A stretch of 64,000 bases of DNA from Candidatus Nitrosopumilus sp. (GCA_029863275.1 JAOTVS010000002.1:1-64000), one strand, 5' to 3'. Counted from the first letter of the stretch, positions 26,070-35,158 are shown. Numbers and translations: made by a program. The notes: generated by a model not told the origin, from the sequence alone.

Positions 26070-26594
26070 ATGAAGAAAGTAATCCTATATGTTGCGACAA
26101 GCTTGGATGGCTATATAGCAAGAAAAAATGGCTCAGTGGATTGGTTAACAAGATATAGTAAATTAGGCGAAGATTTTGGTTACAAGAAATTTTTGGATTC
26201 GATAGGAACGATCATTCTAGGTAATACCACCTATGAGGAGTTTAAGGCGCCTTATAAAAATAAAAAATGTTTTGTATTTTCAAGGAAAAATACTGGTAAA
26301 AAAGACAATATTACCTTTGTGAATGACAATGCTAAAGAATTCATTGAAGGGTTAGATGATGAAAACATATGGCTTGTAGGTGGTGCAAATATTGCAAAAG
26401 ACTTTTTAAAAAATAATTTAGTTGATGATTGTATTATAACTATAATGCCGATTATTTTAGGTGAGGGAATTCCTTTATTTTCAAAAGGGTGTGGAAAACA
26501 TAATTTAAAACTTCTAACCACCAAGTCTTTTGATTCTGGTGTAGTACAATTACATTATACTGTGGACTTGCATATGAAAAAGGAAATCAGTTAA
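26070..26594 (+). CDS. RibD C-terminal/dihydrofolate reductase-like protein
   Basis: 174 aa of the DHFR fold, closest to the RibD-C-type 'dihydrofolate reductase family' proteins. It begins VILYVATSLDGYIARKNGSVDWL, then has TIILGNTTYEEF, CFVFSRKN, and the NADPH-binding IWLVGGANIAKDFL near residue 108, followed by DDCIITIMPIILGEGIPLF. This group includes pyrimidine reductases of riboflavin synthesis and putative folate reductases, and the substrate cannot be fixed here. ATG follows a TATA-like stretch (AATTAATAAACTAAAATATT). Confidence 0.88.
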   Translation: MKKVILYVATSLDGYIARKNGSVDWLTRYSKLGEDFGYKKFLDSIGTIILGNTTYEEFKAPYKNKKCFVFSRKNTGKKDNITFVNDNAKEFIEGLDDENIWLVGGANIAKDFLKNNLVDDCIITIMPIILGEGIPLFSKGCGKHNLKLLTTKSFDSGVVQLHYTVDLHMKKEIS

Positions 26595-26672
26595 TAAAAA
26601 AATTAACAATTCTTTGGTGTTTTTTTCAAACTAAATACATAGACTTAAGTTTACAATCAAAATAGGGAAAAC

Positions 26673-26987
26673 ATGGGTAAAACACTGGGAGATTATAACA
26701 TCGAAAAGTCATCTTTCTCTGACATTAACAATATTCAATGGACACAAAAAAACTCTGTTACTGACAAATCAAAAATTACAAAGAAAAAAAAAGCCAAAAC
26801 TTCTCCTACAAACGTCATTCCTCACAAAAAGACTAAAAAAATCAAATTATTAAATGGAAGAATTTTCAAGATCAAGAAAATTCGAGATACTAAAAAATTA
26901 CAAAACAACATAAAAGACAAACGATTTCAAAACTCTTCTGCATCGATCTGTAAAATTGAGCAGGGATTTATTAGACCTGCACGCTAA
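26673..26987 (+). CDS. Very basic small protein, unknown
   Basis: 104 aa with about a quarter Lys and Arg, including KITKKKKAKT and HKKTKKIKLLNGRIFKIKKIR. It is low-complexity in the middle and presumably disordered, so nucleic-acid binding is plausible but not shown. I recognise no family. The ATG follows a TTAAGTTT element about 25-30 bases upstream, which supports expression. It could be lineage-specific. Confidence 0.5.
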   Translation: MGKTLGDYNIEKSSFSDINNIQWTQKNSVTDKSKITKKKKAKTSPTNVIPHKKTKKIKLLNGRIFKIKKIRDTKKLQNNIKDKRFQNSSASICKIEQGFIRPAR

Positions 26988-27076
26988 CTTTAAAAAAATA
27001 TCTATGCTTAAGTAATTTGTCTTCCAATCTTGGTAATTGACCAGTATTTTTTATAATCTTACAATTTTGTAAAGTT

Positions 27077-27925
27077 ATGGATACCGCAAAAGCTTACATG
27101 AATAATCCTATTGTTATAAAAGACACAGCCAATCTAGCTCAGGTTTTAAAAAAAATAATTGATGAGAAGAAAAGTCGTTTACTGGTAACTACTAATAATA
27201 ATATAACACATATTGTATCTGAAAAGGATTTAGGATTGTTTTTACTCTCAGATAATTCAGAGAGGAAACTAGATCAAATACCTATCACCGAAATTTTTAA
27301 AAAAATAATATCAATAGATGAAAATACCACTCTCGATAAATGTGCAGAAACAATGCTAGAAAACAGCATTGGATCCCTTATAATTACTTCACAAGAAAAG
27401 GTAGTTGGATTAATAACTAAATCAGATCTGGTAAAGTATTTTGCGACTGCCCACTTGCAAGAAAAGTCTGTAGGAGAATACATGTCCCCATATTATGCAT
27501 GGCAATATTCTAACTCATCAATATCTAAGATTGTTTTAAAAATGATTGATGAGAAAATATCCCGTATTATCTTGCGAGATAATAATGAGAATCCAGTTGG
27601 AATTATAACCTTTAGAGATCTTTTTAACATGTCATTAAAACTTGGAGAAGAAGAAGATGTGCTTGATAACTCTGATCCAATGATCTCCGTAATTTTTCCA
27701 AGAAAAGGATTTGTTTCAGAATCAGGTTTTGGAGGTAGCACAAAGGCAAGTGAAATAATGAGTCAAAACATTATTTCTGTAAAATACGATGATGATCTTG
27801 CTAAAACTGGCAAACTCCTTTTGGATAAAAATATCAACGGCGCAGGAGTCTTATCTCGTAATAATAATCTAATTGGAATTATTAGCAAGACTGACATTGT
27901 AAAGGCTTTGGCATTTTTAAAATAA
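27077..27925 (+). CDS. Protein of four CBS domains
   Basis: 282 aa made of two Bateman modules. The four CBS units begin near YMNNPIVIKDTANLAQVL, IISIDENTTLDKCAETM, YMSPYYAWQYSNSSISKIV and IMSQNIISVKYDDDLAKTG, each followed by a 'G(I/L)I(S/T)..D' strand such as VVGLITKSDLVKYF and LIGIISKTDIVKAL. CBS modules bind adenine nucleotides and regulate attached or partner proteins. No output domain is present. A similar four-CBS protein lies at 53571-54362. Confidence 0.9.
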   Translation: MDTAKAYMNNPIVIKDTANLAQVLKKIIDEKKSRLLVTTNNNITHIVSEKDLGLFLLSDNSERKLDQIPITEIFKKIISIDENTTLDKCAETMLENSIGSLIITSQEKVVGLITKSDLVKYFATAHLQEKSVGEYMSPYYAWQYSNSSISKIVLKMIDEKISRIILRDNNENPVGIITFRDLFNMSLKLGEEEDVLDNSDPMISVIFPRKGFVSESGFGGSTKASEIMSQNIISVKYDDDLAKTGKLLLDKNINGAGVLSRNNNLIGIISKTDIVKALAFLK

Positions 27926-28022
27926 TTTTTTCTATAAAAATTTATTTTTAAGGCATTAATTGGTTAAGTTATTTTCATCAAAGTCTTATTAATGTGAAAT
28001 TTTATACATTATTTGATAAATA

Positions 28023-28274
28023 ATGGGAATTGTACGAGTTGGAGGCAGAGGAACATCAAGACGAGTAGAAGACAAAAAAGATGATAACTGGTCTGGTGGA
28101 GCATTCAAAAAATATCAAGACGCAAAAAAAGAAGCAGCAAAAGACAAGTATATCACCGTAGGACGCGGAACAGGCAAAATAAAATTTGGTGACATAAAAA
28201 GTACACCAACTACTTCCACAAAGGGTATGTGGGTAAGTTCTGGAAGAGGAACGAAAAAAAGAAAACTAGAATAA
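28023..28274 (+). CDS. Small basic protein with three GRGT repeats
   Basis: 83 aa, Lys, Arg and Gly rich. The motif GRGT occurs three times, in GGRGTSRR near residue 8, VGRGTGKI near 48 and SGRGTKKRK near 74, separated by charged linkers. Arg-Gly motifs often contact RNA or DNA. No known domain is recognised. A TATA-like region with ATTTGATAA precedes the ATG closely. It is a single gene. Confidence 0.6.
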   Translation: MGIVRVGGRGTSRRVEDKKDDNWSGGAFKKYQDAKKEAAKDKYITVGRGTGKIKFGDIKSTPTTSTKGMWVSSGRGTKKRKLE

Positions 28275-28384
28275 TCTGCCGAGATATTATTTAGAAAAAA
28301 GATAATCTAAGGAACATATCTAGATGCATCTATAATGATGTTCATTTTAAATCATGATAAAATAAAAAAGTAAAATCGTTTAGG

Positions 28385-28732
28385 CTATCTGAACGATCTG
28401 ACCTTACGAATGATTTTATTGTGATCAAACGATGCAGTTGTAGTTACATACAAAATATGGTTCTTTCCTGCTGGAATAACTATTCTTTTGACTTTGTCGT
28501 ATTCTGCAACAACATATTTGCAAGCACCAAGTGATCTTGCGAGTTTTTTTCTCATTCTCCAATCAGTTGCAGCAGCCTTTAAGGATGCCAAACTTTGGTT
28601 TCGCGAGACCAAAAGTTTCACTTTTTTGGAACGTTGAGAAAAAATCAACTTACCCTTCAAATCACAAACGCTTACTATTCTAACGGAGGGACTAACCTTT
28701 AGAATTTTTTCAACAGCTGTTTGAATTTCCAT
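28385..28732 (-). CDS. Small protein, roadblock-like by pattern
   Basis: 115 aa. Pattern: an N-terminal helix (VEKILKVSPSVRIVSVCDLKGKLIF), a basic helix (LLVSRNQSLASLKAAATDWRMRKKLARSLGACKYVVAEYDKVKRIVIP) and a final strand pair ending HILYVTTTASFDHNKII. The order (sensor-like strands, helix, a 'KR' turn and a final hydrophobic strand) recalls small archaeal roadblock-like proteins. The protein at 25478 has the same outline. The family name is uncertain and the function unknown. Confidence 0.65.
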   Translation of the reverse strand: MEIQTAVEKILKVSPSVRIVSVCDLKGKLIFSQRSKKVKLLVSRNQSLASLKAAATDWRMRKKLARSLGACKYVVAEYDKVKRIVIPAGKNHILYVTTTASFDHNKIIRKVRSFR

Positions 28733-28897
28733 ATTTAATGCAATATATTCTAGATGATAAGATTTTCTATAATCCTTTAAACTCCTAAAATTCCCCGATT
28801 GAAATTAAGATCTACACATATTATTTAAAAAAATATTTTTTTAATTTATTAAAACATTTTAGAATTATAATAAATCCAACCGATCCTTTTTTAAAAA

Positions 28898-29221
28898 ATG
28901 AATTTTAGTTATATTATGGACTTTTTATCAAAATTTAAAACAAATTTAGAAACATCAAAAAGAAATAAAGCTGCCCAAATTAACGGCAAAACTCTCAAAG
29001 AATTACTAAAAAAATTCAAAGAAGATCGAGATCGTATTGAGAACGAAACAGGAATTAGACCTCAAATTGATACTACAACCCAAATGTTTATGCAAAAAAT
29101 TCTAAATCAATGGATTTCAAAAGGAAAAGAAATTGACGAAGAAAAATTCTGGAGCGAAGTTGATTATAATAGACAGTTCACTCACACAATTGAATATTTT
29201 GAGATAAACCGAAATATTTGA
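28898..29221 (+). CDS. Small helical hypothetical protein
   Basis: 107 aa, or 101 aa if the second ATG at 28916 (MDFLSKFK) is used. It is highly charged and predicted mostly helical, with KTLKELLKKFKEDRDRIENETGIRPQIDTTTQMFMQKILNQWISKGKEIDEEKFW. No Cys and no signal peptide. A TATA-like ATTATAATA lies about 30 bases upstream. I recognise no family. Confidence 0.55.
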   Translation: MNFSYIMDFLSKFKTNLETSKRNKAAQINGKTLKELLKKFKEDRDRIENETGIRPQIDTTTQMFMQKILNQWISKGKEIDEEKFWSEVDYNRQFTHTIEYFEINRNI

Positions 29222-29312
29222 AATATTTTTGACATTTCAAGATGTTAATCCAGTTTTGTAATTTCTTTAATAAGAGTTTATTTTTTCAAGTATAATCAAT
29301 CTTAACTTTTTT

Positions 29313-29513
29313 TTATTTTAAAAACCAGGCCAAAATTAATACAGCAATCCCTATGATTAATGCATACTGAATTATTTTGGATATTTTGCTGAGTATTTTT
29401 AATATGACAATGATGATGATCAATACAATTAAAATTGAAAAAATAGCTGTATCTTCGAGCTGTAATAATGATTGAAAGAATTGTGATGTTGCATCAAAAA
29501 AACTATTATCCAT
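29313..29513 (-). CDS. Small membrane protein, unknown
   Basis: 66 aa with two hydrophobic helices (FSILIVLIIIIVILKIL and YALIIGIAVLILAWFLK) separated by KISKIIQ. The N-terminal 20 residues are soluble and acidic. I recognise no family. It is isolated, about 90 bases from each neighbour, and is plausible because start, length and hydrophobic pattern are coherent. Confidence 0.45.
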   Translation of the reverse strand: MDNSFFDATSQFFQSLLQLEDTAIFSILIVLIIIIVILKILSKISKIIQYALIIGIAVLILAWFLK

Positions 29514-29612
29514 TCTTACTCTCAGTTACTAAATACAATTCATTTTTTCTCATTTATTGGTACCTAAACTTTTTGGAGTTTTAATATAACTTTAAAAAAT
29601 ATTCCAGAAATT

Positions 29613-30413
29613 TTACATCTTTATTCCAGAAAATACATCATCTAAAATTTTCTGGTTTGCTGCTGCTATGAAAGAAACTCTAGTTTCATAGCTAAGATCC
29701 GCATCCAAGGATTCAAATTTTTCATCCAAAAGTAAACCACCTGCCTCTTTTACTATCAAATACCCTGCAGCAATATCTTGAATGCGAATCTTTTTTCTCA
29801 AATCAATAAAAATATCCATTAATCCTCTTGCAAACATAGCCATTTCAAGAGCATTAGCACCAAAGTGTCGAGTATGATTATGTTGTTCATATATTGGATT
29901 CAATTTTTGCATCAATTCCGATGTGGCCCCAGAGGTGTTTATCCCTACAATCTTATAGATGGGTTCTTTGGAATGAACATGAATCTTTGAATCATTAAAA
30001 AAAGATCCTTTATCTTTAGAGGCCCAATACATCTCTCCATTTGTCAAATTTGTTATCACTCCATCTGTGATGGAGCTTAGTTTGTTATCAGTAGCAAACG
30101 CAAGTGAACTACAAAAAAATGGTACACCTCTTACAGAATTAGCAGATCCATCTATGGCATCCATAATAACAAATCCTTTTGAGTTTTCTGACAACTCTAC
30201 TTTTCCACATTCCTCTCCTAATACTATACATTCAAAATTGATCTTTTTTAGATAGTCAAGAACAGTTTTTTCAGCAATGATGTCTATGTTTCGAGAAATG
30301 TCTCCACCTGCTCCTATTCCGAAATGACCAGCAGCGTCTTCAGTACCGGCCAAATCTTTTACACTTTCATAAATTTTTTTCGAAGCCTCTCGTAGAATTT
30401 CAATTACTTCCAT
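29613..30413 (-). CDS. Inositol monophosphatase/fructose-1,6-bisphosphatase family phosphatase
   Basis: 266 aa Mg-dependent sugar phosphatase. Metal-binding motifs are VLGEECG near residue 68 and VIMDAIDGSANSVRGVPFFC near 83-102. The C-terminal motif IQDIAAGYLIVKEAGG near 210 completes the active site. Archaeal members often act on both inositol-1-phosphate and fructose-1,6-bisphosphate, so it could serve gluconeogenesis or inositol lipid synthesis. The N-terminal AAGHFGIGAGGDISRNID segment is typical for the family. It is divergent from the gene at 30499. Confidence 0.88.
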   Translation of the reverse strand: MEVIEILREASKKIYESVKDLAGTEDAAGHFGIGAGGDISRNIDIIAEKTVLDYLKKINFECIVLGEECGKVELSENSKGFVIMDAIDGSANSVRGVPFFCSSLAFATDNKLSSITDGVITNLTNGEMYWASKDKGSFFNDSKIHVHSKEPIYKIVGINTSGATSELMQKLNPIYEQHNHTRHFGANALEMAMFARGLMDIFIDLRKKIRIQDIAAGYLIVKEAGGLLLDEKFESLDADLSYETRVSFIAAANQKILDDVFSGIKM

Positions 30414-30498
30414 TAATCTTAATTTTTTTCCTCGTAATTTAAGTGGAAGAAGATTTATTGATTTGAAAGCATAAATAACAACATAGGATCTGACGGAT

Positions 30499-31614
30499 GT
30501 GAGTGGAAAGGATCAATCAGTAATTAGCAAAGAAGCTTTGATGAGTACAAAACCTGGAAAACAAATTATGAAACAGGCTTTATTCAAATCAAAGGGTTAC
30601 AAATTATTCAACCGTTACAAAGAGGAAACAGAAAAAGAATTTCCAAATTTTGCAGAAAGATTTGCTCAAGGTCTTTATAATGAAATCAAATCTGATCCTT
30701 CTCCCAATTCTACTCAACAGGCATTTGGGGATGAAGTAGGTTCTACTGAAATTATTCTTCAATCATCAGAAATTGGTCCTATTCGTTCAAAGTTAGATGA
30801 TATTGAAGTTATTCGTGACAGAGTAAGTCGTATCTTAAACTCTAATTTTGTAAAAATGACATTTCCCGTCTTTAATGCCTTATTTGATGGAGCATCTGAA
30901 TATCTAGGAAACAAAAATCCTCAGCTAAAACAAGATGTTGTTGAAGGCCACATCTTAGCGATTGATCTTTCTGAACCAATGGATAGAATAGTAGACAAAG
31001 ATGAAGATTTAGAGTATTTGGATGACTACAAATTAATGAATCCCTATATTTTGAAATTAGCTAGAGAAAAAATTTCAAAAGGTGGTGATACAGTATTAAA
31101 TGAATTTGAAGAAGGTTTCAAAGATGCAAGGATTGGACAATATCTTGATGAGGAATTAAAATCAAAACCTACACAAATAACAGAAGAAGAGATGACATTA
31201 TCATACAAAAAATATAGATCTGTGATGGGTACAGCTGGAAGAAACATGGCTCTGGCTGAGCGACCATTGGGAGAAATTTTCTATTTAGGAATGGCAAGAG
31301 CAGCTGAAGGTGTTGGTTGTGGTAATGAAATTGAAGATTCTATAAAAAATGGATTTGTTAAAATTCCATCATGGCCATTATATTATTCTCTGTTGGCAAA
31401 TGATGTCAAAAAAGGTTTTGATATAACATTGGAAAAAAGCAATCTCTATCTTAAGGATGCCCGTCTTGCCATAGAATTACTCCCAAATGATTTTTCTCAT
31501 AAAGAATTTTTAGAATTTTTATTCTTAACAGTAGAGCACTATAATCAATTCTGGTACAACAAGTTACAAAAAGCAAACAAATGGTCAGAATTTGAGTCAA
31601 AACTTCCCAAGTGA
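30499..31614 (+). CDS. Conserved-looking protein of unknown function, coupled to rfcL
   Basis: 371 aa, soluble, mostly helical and charged, with no Cys pairs and no signal peptide. I recognise no domain. Phrases such as DALFDGASEYLGNKNPQL-like and AERPLGEIFYLGMARAAEGVGCGNEIEDSI look like ordered structural elements. It starts at GTG 30499. Its stop overlaps the rfcL GTG start by three bases (GTGA), so it is translated with the clamp-loader large subunit. A replication or repair accessory role is inference from position only. Confidence 0.7.
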   Translation: MSGKDQSVISKEALMSTKPGKQIMKQALFKSKGYKLFNRYKEETEKEFPNFAERFAQGLYNEIKSDPSPNSTQQAFGDEVGSTEIILQSSEIGPIRSKLDDIEVIRDRVSRILNSNFVKMTFPVFNALFDGASEYLGNKNPQLKQDVVEGHILAIDLSEPMDRIVDKDEDLEYLDDYKLMNPYILKLAREKISKGGDTVLNEFEEGFKDARIGQYLDEELKSKPTQITEEEMTLSYKKYRSVMGTAGRNMALAERPLGEIFYLGMARAAEGVGCGNEIEDSIKNGFVKIPSWPLYYSLLANDVKKGFDITLEKSNLYLKDARLAIELLPNDFSHKEFLEFLFLTVEHYNQFWYNKLQKANKWSEFESKLPK

Positions 31615-32780
31615 TCAAATTGATGTGGTCTGAGAAGTATAGGCCCCAAAATATCTCTGATATGGTTGGAAACGAGGAATCAAGATCTTCAATAATGGAA
31701 TGGTTTGCAAAATGGAAAAAGGGGACCAAACCTTTACTGTTAATTGGTCCCCCAGGTATTGGAAAAACTACTATTGCCTATCTTGTTGCAAAACAGTTTG
31801 GATATGATTTAATTGGTCTTAATGCCAGTGATGTTAGAAGCAAATCAAGAATTAATGAAATTCTTGCCCCCGTTTTAGGAAATACAACAATTTTAGGAAC
31901 TCCAATGATTTTTGTAGACGAAGTGGATGGAATTCACGGTAGAGGAGACTATGGAGGGGCAGAAGCACTTATCCAAATTTTAAAAGATCCTACAGTACCA
32001 ATTGTTTTGGCAGCTAATAGCGATGTATCAGATAAAATGAAAAGTATCAAAAAAGTTGTAAAAATAATTTCTTTCAAACCAATACCTCCACGACTTTTAC
32101 GTGTGTATCTTGAAAATATATTGAAAAAAGAAAATGCTACACTCAGTCCAGGATCCTTGATTAAAGTTATCGACAAATCAAGAGGTGATATTCGTTCAAT
32201 GATTAATTTGACTCAATCTTTAGTTACTGGATTTAATCCTCAAACAGAAAAATCATTTGAAACAATTAATGTTGAAGACGGAATTAACGCATTTTTTAAG
32301 GCCAATTCAGTTGAGGAGGCACGTGGTGTGCTATACGCAATGCAAATCGATCCACGACAAAAGATTGATGCTTTTTACTCTAGTATTATTACAAGTAATT
32401 TAGATAAAAACACTCTTGCAAAATATTTAGAAATAATCTCTAGATCTGATATATTGTTTGGAAAAATTATGAAAACTCAAAACTGGAGACTACTACGTTA
32501 TCTAAATGAAACACTGATTGAACTTTATCAAAATGATGATCGTATTAGATATTCAAAATATAATTTATCCTGGCCACTTTTAAATCGTATTAGATGGGAT
32601 GGACGGAAAATTAAATCTCTATCATCCCTCATGGCACATAAATTACATCTATCAAGTAGTTCATTCTCCACAATTGGTTTACCTTTTGTTTTATTTTGTA
32701 TAAAAAATAAAAAACTAGAATTAGAATTAGAAGAAACCTTTGGAGAAATTATTGAAAAAGAAATGGAGTTAATCAAATGA
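31611..32780 (+). CDS. rfcL: Replication factor C large subunit (clamp loader)
   Basis: AAA+ subunit of the PCNA loader, 389 aa. Box II is MWSEKYRPQNISDM, Walker A GPPGIGKTT, Walker B FVDEVDGI, sensor 1 VLAANS. The SRC arginine-finger motif of the small subunit is absent, as expected for RfcL. The C-terminal part is helical and lacks the PIP box tail seen in some archaea. Start may be GTG 31611, overlapping the previous stop, or ATG 31623 just before WSEKYRP. The next gene overlaps by ATGA. Confidence 0.94.
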   Translation: MIKLMWSEKYRPQNISDMVGNEESRSSIMEWFAKWKKGTKPLLLIGPPGIGKTTIAYLVAKQFGYDLIGLNASDVRSKSRINEILAPVLGNTTILGTPMIFVDEVDGIHGRGDYGGAEALIQILKDPTVPIVLAANSDVSDKMKSIKKVVKIISFKPIPPRLLRVYLENILKKENATLSPGSLIKVIDKSRGDIRSMINLTQSLVTGFNPQTEKSFETINVEDGINAFFKANSVEEARGVLYAMQIDPRQKIDAFYSSIITSNLDKNTLAKYLEIISRSDILFGKIMKTQNWRLLRYLNETLIELYQNDDRIRYSKYNLSWPLLNRIRWDGRKIKSLSSLMAHKLHLSSSSFSTIGLPFVLFCIKNKKLELELEETFGEIIEKEMELIK

Positions 32781-33100
32781 GCTGGAGAAAAATACCCATG
32801 AAATTTCCTGGCATGTGTATTATCTGCAATGAAAAAATTGAAACAAATGAAATTGGATTATGGGCAAAGGGAATTGGAGTTAAACATGAAAAATGCTCTG
32901 AAATTAAGGAACTTCGATGCGCTGTTTGTAACGGACCTGCTGGCTGTCCAAGTTGTGAATTTCAAGACGTTTGCGACCTTGAAAATGTTTCTCAAATATG
33001 TATTTGTAAAAAATGTAGTGATGAAAAAACCCCTTATGATTCCTATCAAAAATCAATTTTGAAAAAATTTAAACTGTTGAACTTAAATTCAAAATCCTAA
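32777..33100 (+). CDS. Cys-rich putative zinc-binding protein, last of the rfcL operon
   Basis: 107 aa with twelve Cys. The pairs are CIIC near residue 14, KHEKC near 40, CAVC near 48, CPSC near 57, DVC near 66, and CICKKC near 74-79. At least two, perhaps three, zinc sites are possible. The ATG overlaps the rfcL stop (ATGA), so it is co-translated. I recognise no named family. Position suggests a partner of the clamp loader or of the 371-aa protein; that is inference. Confidence 0.7.
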   Translation: MSWRKIPMKFPGMCIICNEKIETNEIGLWAKGIGVKHEKCSEIKELRCAVCNGPAGCPSCEFQDVCDLENVSQICICKKCSDEKTPYDSYQKSILKKFKLLNLNSKS

Positions 33101-33178
33101 CTAATTCTGGTAATTACCTTTGTTTGATCGAAAAAAATTCTAAAAGCTTAAAATCCTACTCAATTATTCTAATTTTTG

Positions 33179-33886
33179 ATGTCTGAGGATAAAAAAGAAG
33201 ATGCCAGCATCACTAAAACTACAGCCGAAAATACCAAAACTGAAGTGGAAGTTGAGTCTTTTGAAACAAAAGAGGAAAAAAAGACCACTGAGACCAATAA
33301 AAAACCCACTAAATCAGGTATCACTGCATCAGAATTGGCAGCAATAGCTGATACAGAAGCGGCTGCCGCTCTGGCAAGATCTAAAACCGCAAAAGAGGCT
33401 GCAGAAAAAGCATTAGAAGAAGAATACAATGAAGCAGCAAAAGAGGTAGGGAAGGTTAAAGCTGTAGATTCATTTACTAATAAACGACTTAGCGAGCAAA
33501 TATTTAGAAGAGAGATGGGTGAACCCGAATTTTTTCTTCGTAAACACGAATTGGCCCCTCCTAGACCAATTCTTACACCAGAAGAAGAAGCTGAAATTTC
33601 AAGACGAGTGGAAATTCCTAGTGATCAAACTCCAAAATACATTCCGCAAAATGTTCTAAGTCCAGAATATCATGGAACATCAAATTATGAAAGTGGAATT
33701 GCCTCTTTTAGAGATGAACTTGAAGAAAAATTATCAAAATTACAAAATGATCCTGATGCAAATCAACAAGATCTTTATCAAATCAAAGAAGATCTAAAAA
33801 CGGTGGACAATCTTTTTGAAAACTATAATCTTGGAATGAATATTTTTCGTACCGCAAAGGGAGGAAGAAACAAATTTGACAAATAG
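33179..33886 (+). CDS. Charged, Ala-rich coiled-coil protein, unknown
   Basis: 235 aa from ATG 33179, one codon inside the track's TTG start. Residues 1-45 are acidic and Lys/Thr rich, probably disordered. A helix of Ala, Glu and Lys (ASELAAIADTEAAAALARSKTAKEAAEKALEEEYNEAAKEV) follows, likely coiled coil. The C-terminal half (residues ~95-235) has Pro-rich linkers and another helix ending RTAKGGRNKFDK. No known domain. It lies 12 bases before hemA, so it may be co-transcribed with it. Confidence 0.65.
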   Translation: MSEDKKEDASITKTTAENTKTEVEVESFETKEEKKTTETNKKPTKSGITASELAAIADTEAAAALARSKTAKEAAEKALEEEYNEAAKEVGKVKAVDSFTNKRLSEQIFRREMGEPEFFLRKHELAPPRPILTPEEEAEISRRVEIPSDQTPKYIPQNVLSPEYHGTSNYESGIASFRDELEEKLSKLQNDPDANQQDLYQIKEDLKTVDNLFENYNLGMNIFRTAKGGRNKFDK

Positions 33887-33898
33887 AGGTAATTGGTA

Positions 33899-35158
33899 AT
33901 GGCAGCAGGGAATTTTAGAATAATCAATGCAAAATTTACTCATAAAAATATTCCAATACATAAATTAGAAAAGTTTTCTTTCAAAGACATTCCTGCGGCT
34001 GCTGAAGAATTCAAAAAAATATCTGATGTTTCAGAATGTGTAATAGTTCAAACATCAAGTAGAGTTGAAATCTTTCTAATAATCACTCTTGAAAAAGGTG
34101 ATTCTCCTGACGGAAGGAGACCTGAAGCAAAAGGTCTTGTGTTAAACCAAATTCAAGATACGTGGACCTCATTAACAGAACTTGATCAGTGGGAAATTGA
34201 TCATTTTGATCAAACTCTGGAAATTTATACTGGCACAGATGTTTACGAAAATTTACTTAGATTAGCTTGTGGATTAGATTCAGTTGTTGTGGGCAAAAAT
34301 GAGATTATGACCGAATTAAAAACATCAATAGCCAAAGCTAAAGAATCTAAAACCTCTGGACGAGTTTTAGAAAAATTATTTGATACTTGCCTTCGAATTG
34401 CAACCAAAATCAGAGATTCATCCGGCATTGGTGAAAATGTAAAATCCCTAGGTGATGTAGTTGTAAAAATTGCAGAAGATAATGTAGGAATAGACAAAAA
34501 GAAACACATTTTGTTAATAGGAACAGGGGAAGCTGCGGCAAGAGTTGCAAAAACCCTAAACAAAAAAGGATATCCATTTGATGTTACCAGCATGACCTTG
34601 GAGCGTTCCACTGGATTTTCAAAAATATTAGGTGGAACTCCGATAGAATTTAACGGTATTTTCGAGAAATTTGATAAATTTGACATAGTTTTTGTCGCTA
34701 CTACATCTGATTATTTCTTAATCACATATGAAAAAATAAAGAGAGTAATAGAAAATAAAAAAACGGGAGTATTGATTTTGGATATTTCTGAACCCAGGGC
34801 GATCGACGAAAAAGTCTCAACTATATCTGGTATAAAATTAATGTTCAAAGATCAAATTAGTGAATTGGTAGAAGAAAACGAAAGGATTAGAATGGATAAA
34901 GTCCCCGAGGTTGAAAAATTAATTTCCAAGGAAGTTCCAATAATTGAAGCAACTATGAATAGAATTGATGCTGAGCCAATCATTAGTGATGTACTAGTAA
35001 ATGTTGACGAAATAAGGAAAAAAGAATTAGAAAAAGCTTTAGAAAAATTAGGTGAAACAGATAAAAATAAAATAAAAATTATTGAAGAATTGACAAAGAA
35101 CGTAGCTGAGAATATCATATCTGCACCTACAAAGAAAGTAACTAACCAAAAAAATTAA
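33899..35158 (+). CDS. hemA: Glutamyl-tRNA reductase
   Basis: First enzyme of the C5 tetrapyrrole pathway, reducing Glu-tRNA to glutamate-1-semialdehyde with NADPH; 419 aa from ATG 33899. Catalytic core LLRLACGLDSVVVGKNEI near residue 118, Rossmann GTGEAAARVAKTL near 208, and the C-terminal dimerisation helices. The usual N-terminal catalytic Cys appears in VSECVIVQTSSRVEIF, where the family has TC.R.E; here Thr-Cys is Thr-Ser, so the catalytic nucleophile position reads Ser. Alignment would settle this. No other hem gene is adjacent. Confidence 0.9.
   Translation: MAAGNFRIINAKFTHKNIPIHKLEKFSFKDIPAAAEEFKKISDVSECVIVQTSSRVEIFLIITLEKGDSPDGRRPEAKGLVLNQIQDTWTSLTELDQWEIDHFDQTLEIYTGTDVYENLLRLACGLDSVVVGKNEIMTELKTSIAKAKESKTSGRVLEKLFDTCLRIATKIRDSSGIGENVKSLGDVVVKIAEDNVGIDKKKHILLIGTGEAAARVAKTLNKKGYPFDVTSMTLERSTGFSKILGGTPIEFNGIFEKFDKFDIVFVATTSDYFLITYEKIKRVIENKKTGVLILDISEPRAIDEKVSTISGIKLMFKDQISELVEENERIRMDKVPEVEKLISKEVPIIEATMNRIDAEPIISDVLVNVDEIRKKELEKALEKLGETDKNKIKIIEELTKNVAENIISAPTKKVTNQKN

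Noticed and set aside
34243-34686. 147-aa minus-strand ORF
   Set aside because: It is antisense to the hemA Rossmann region; a shadow.
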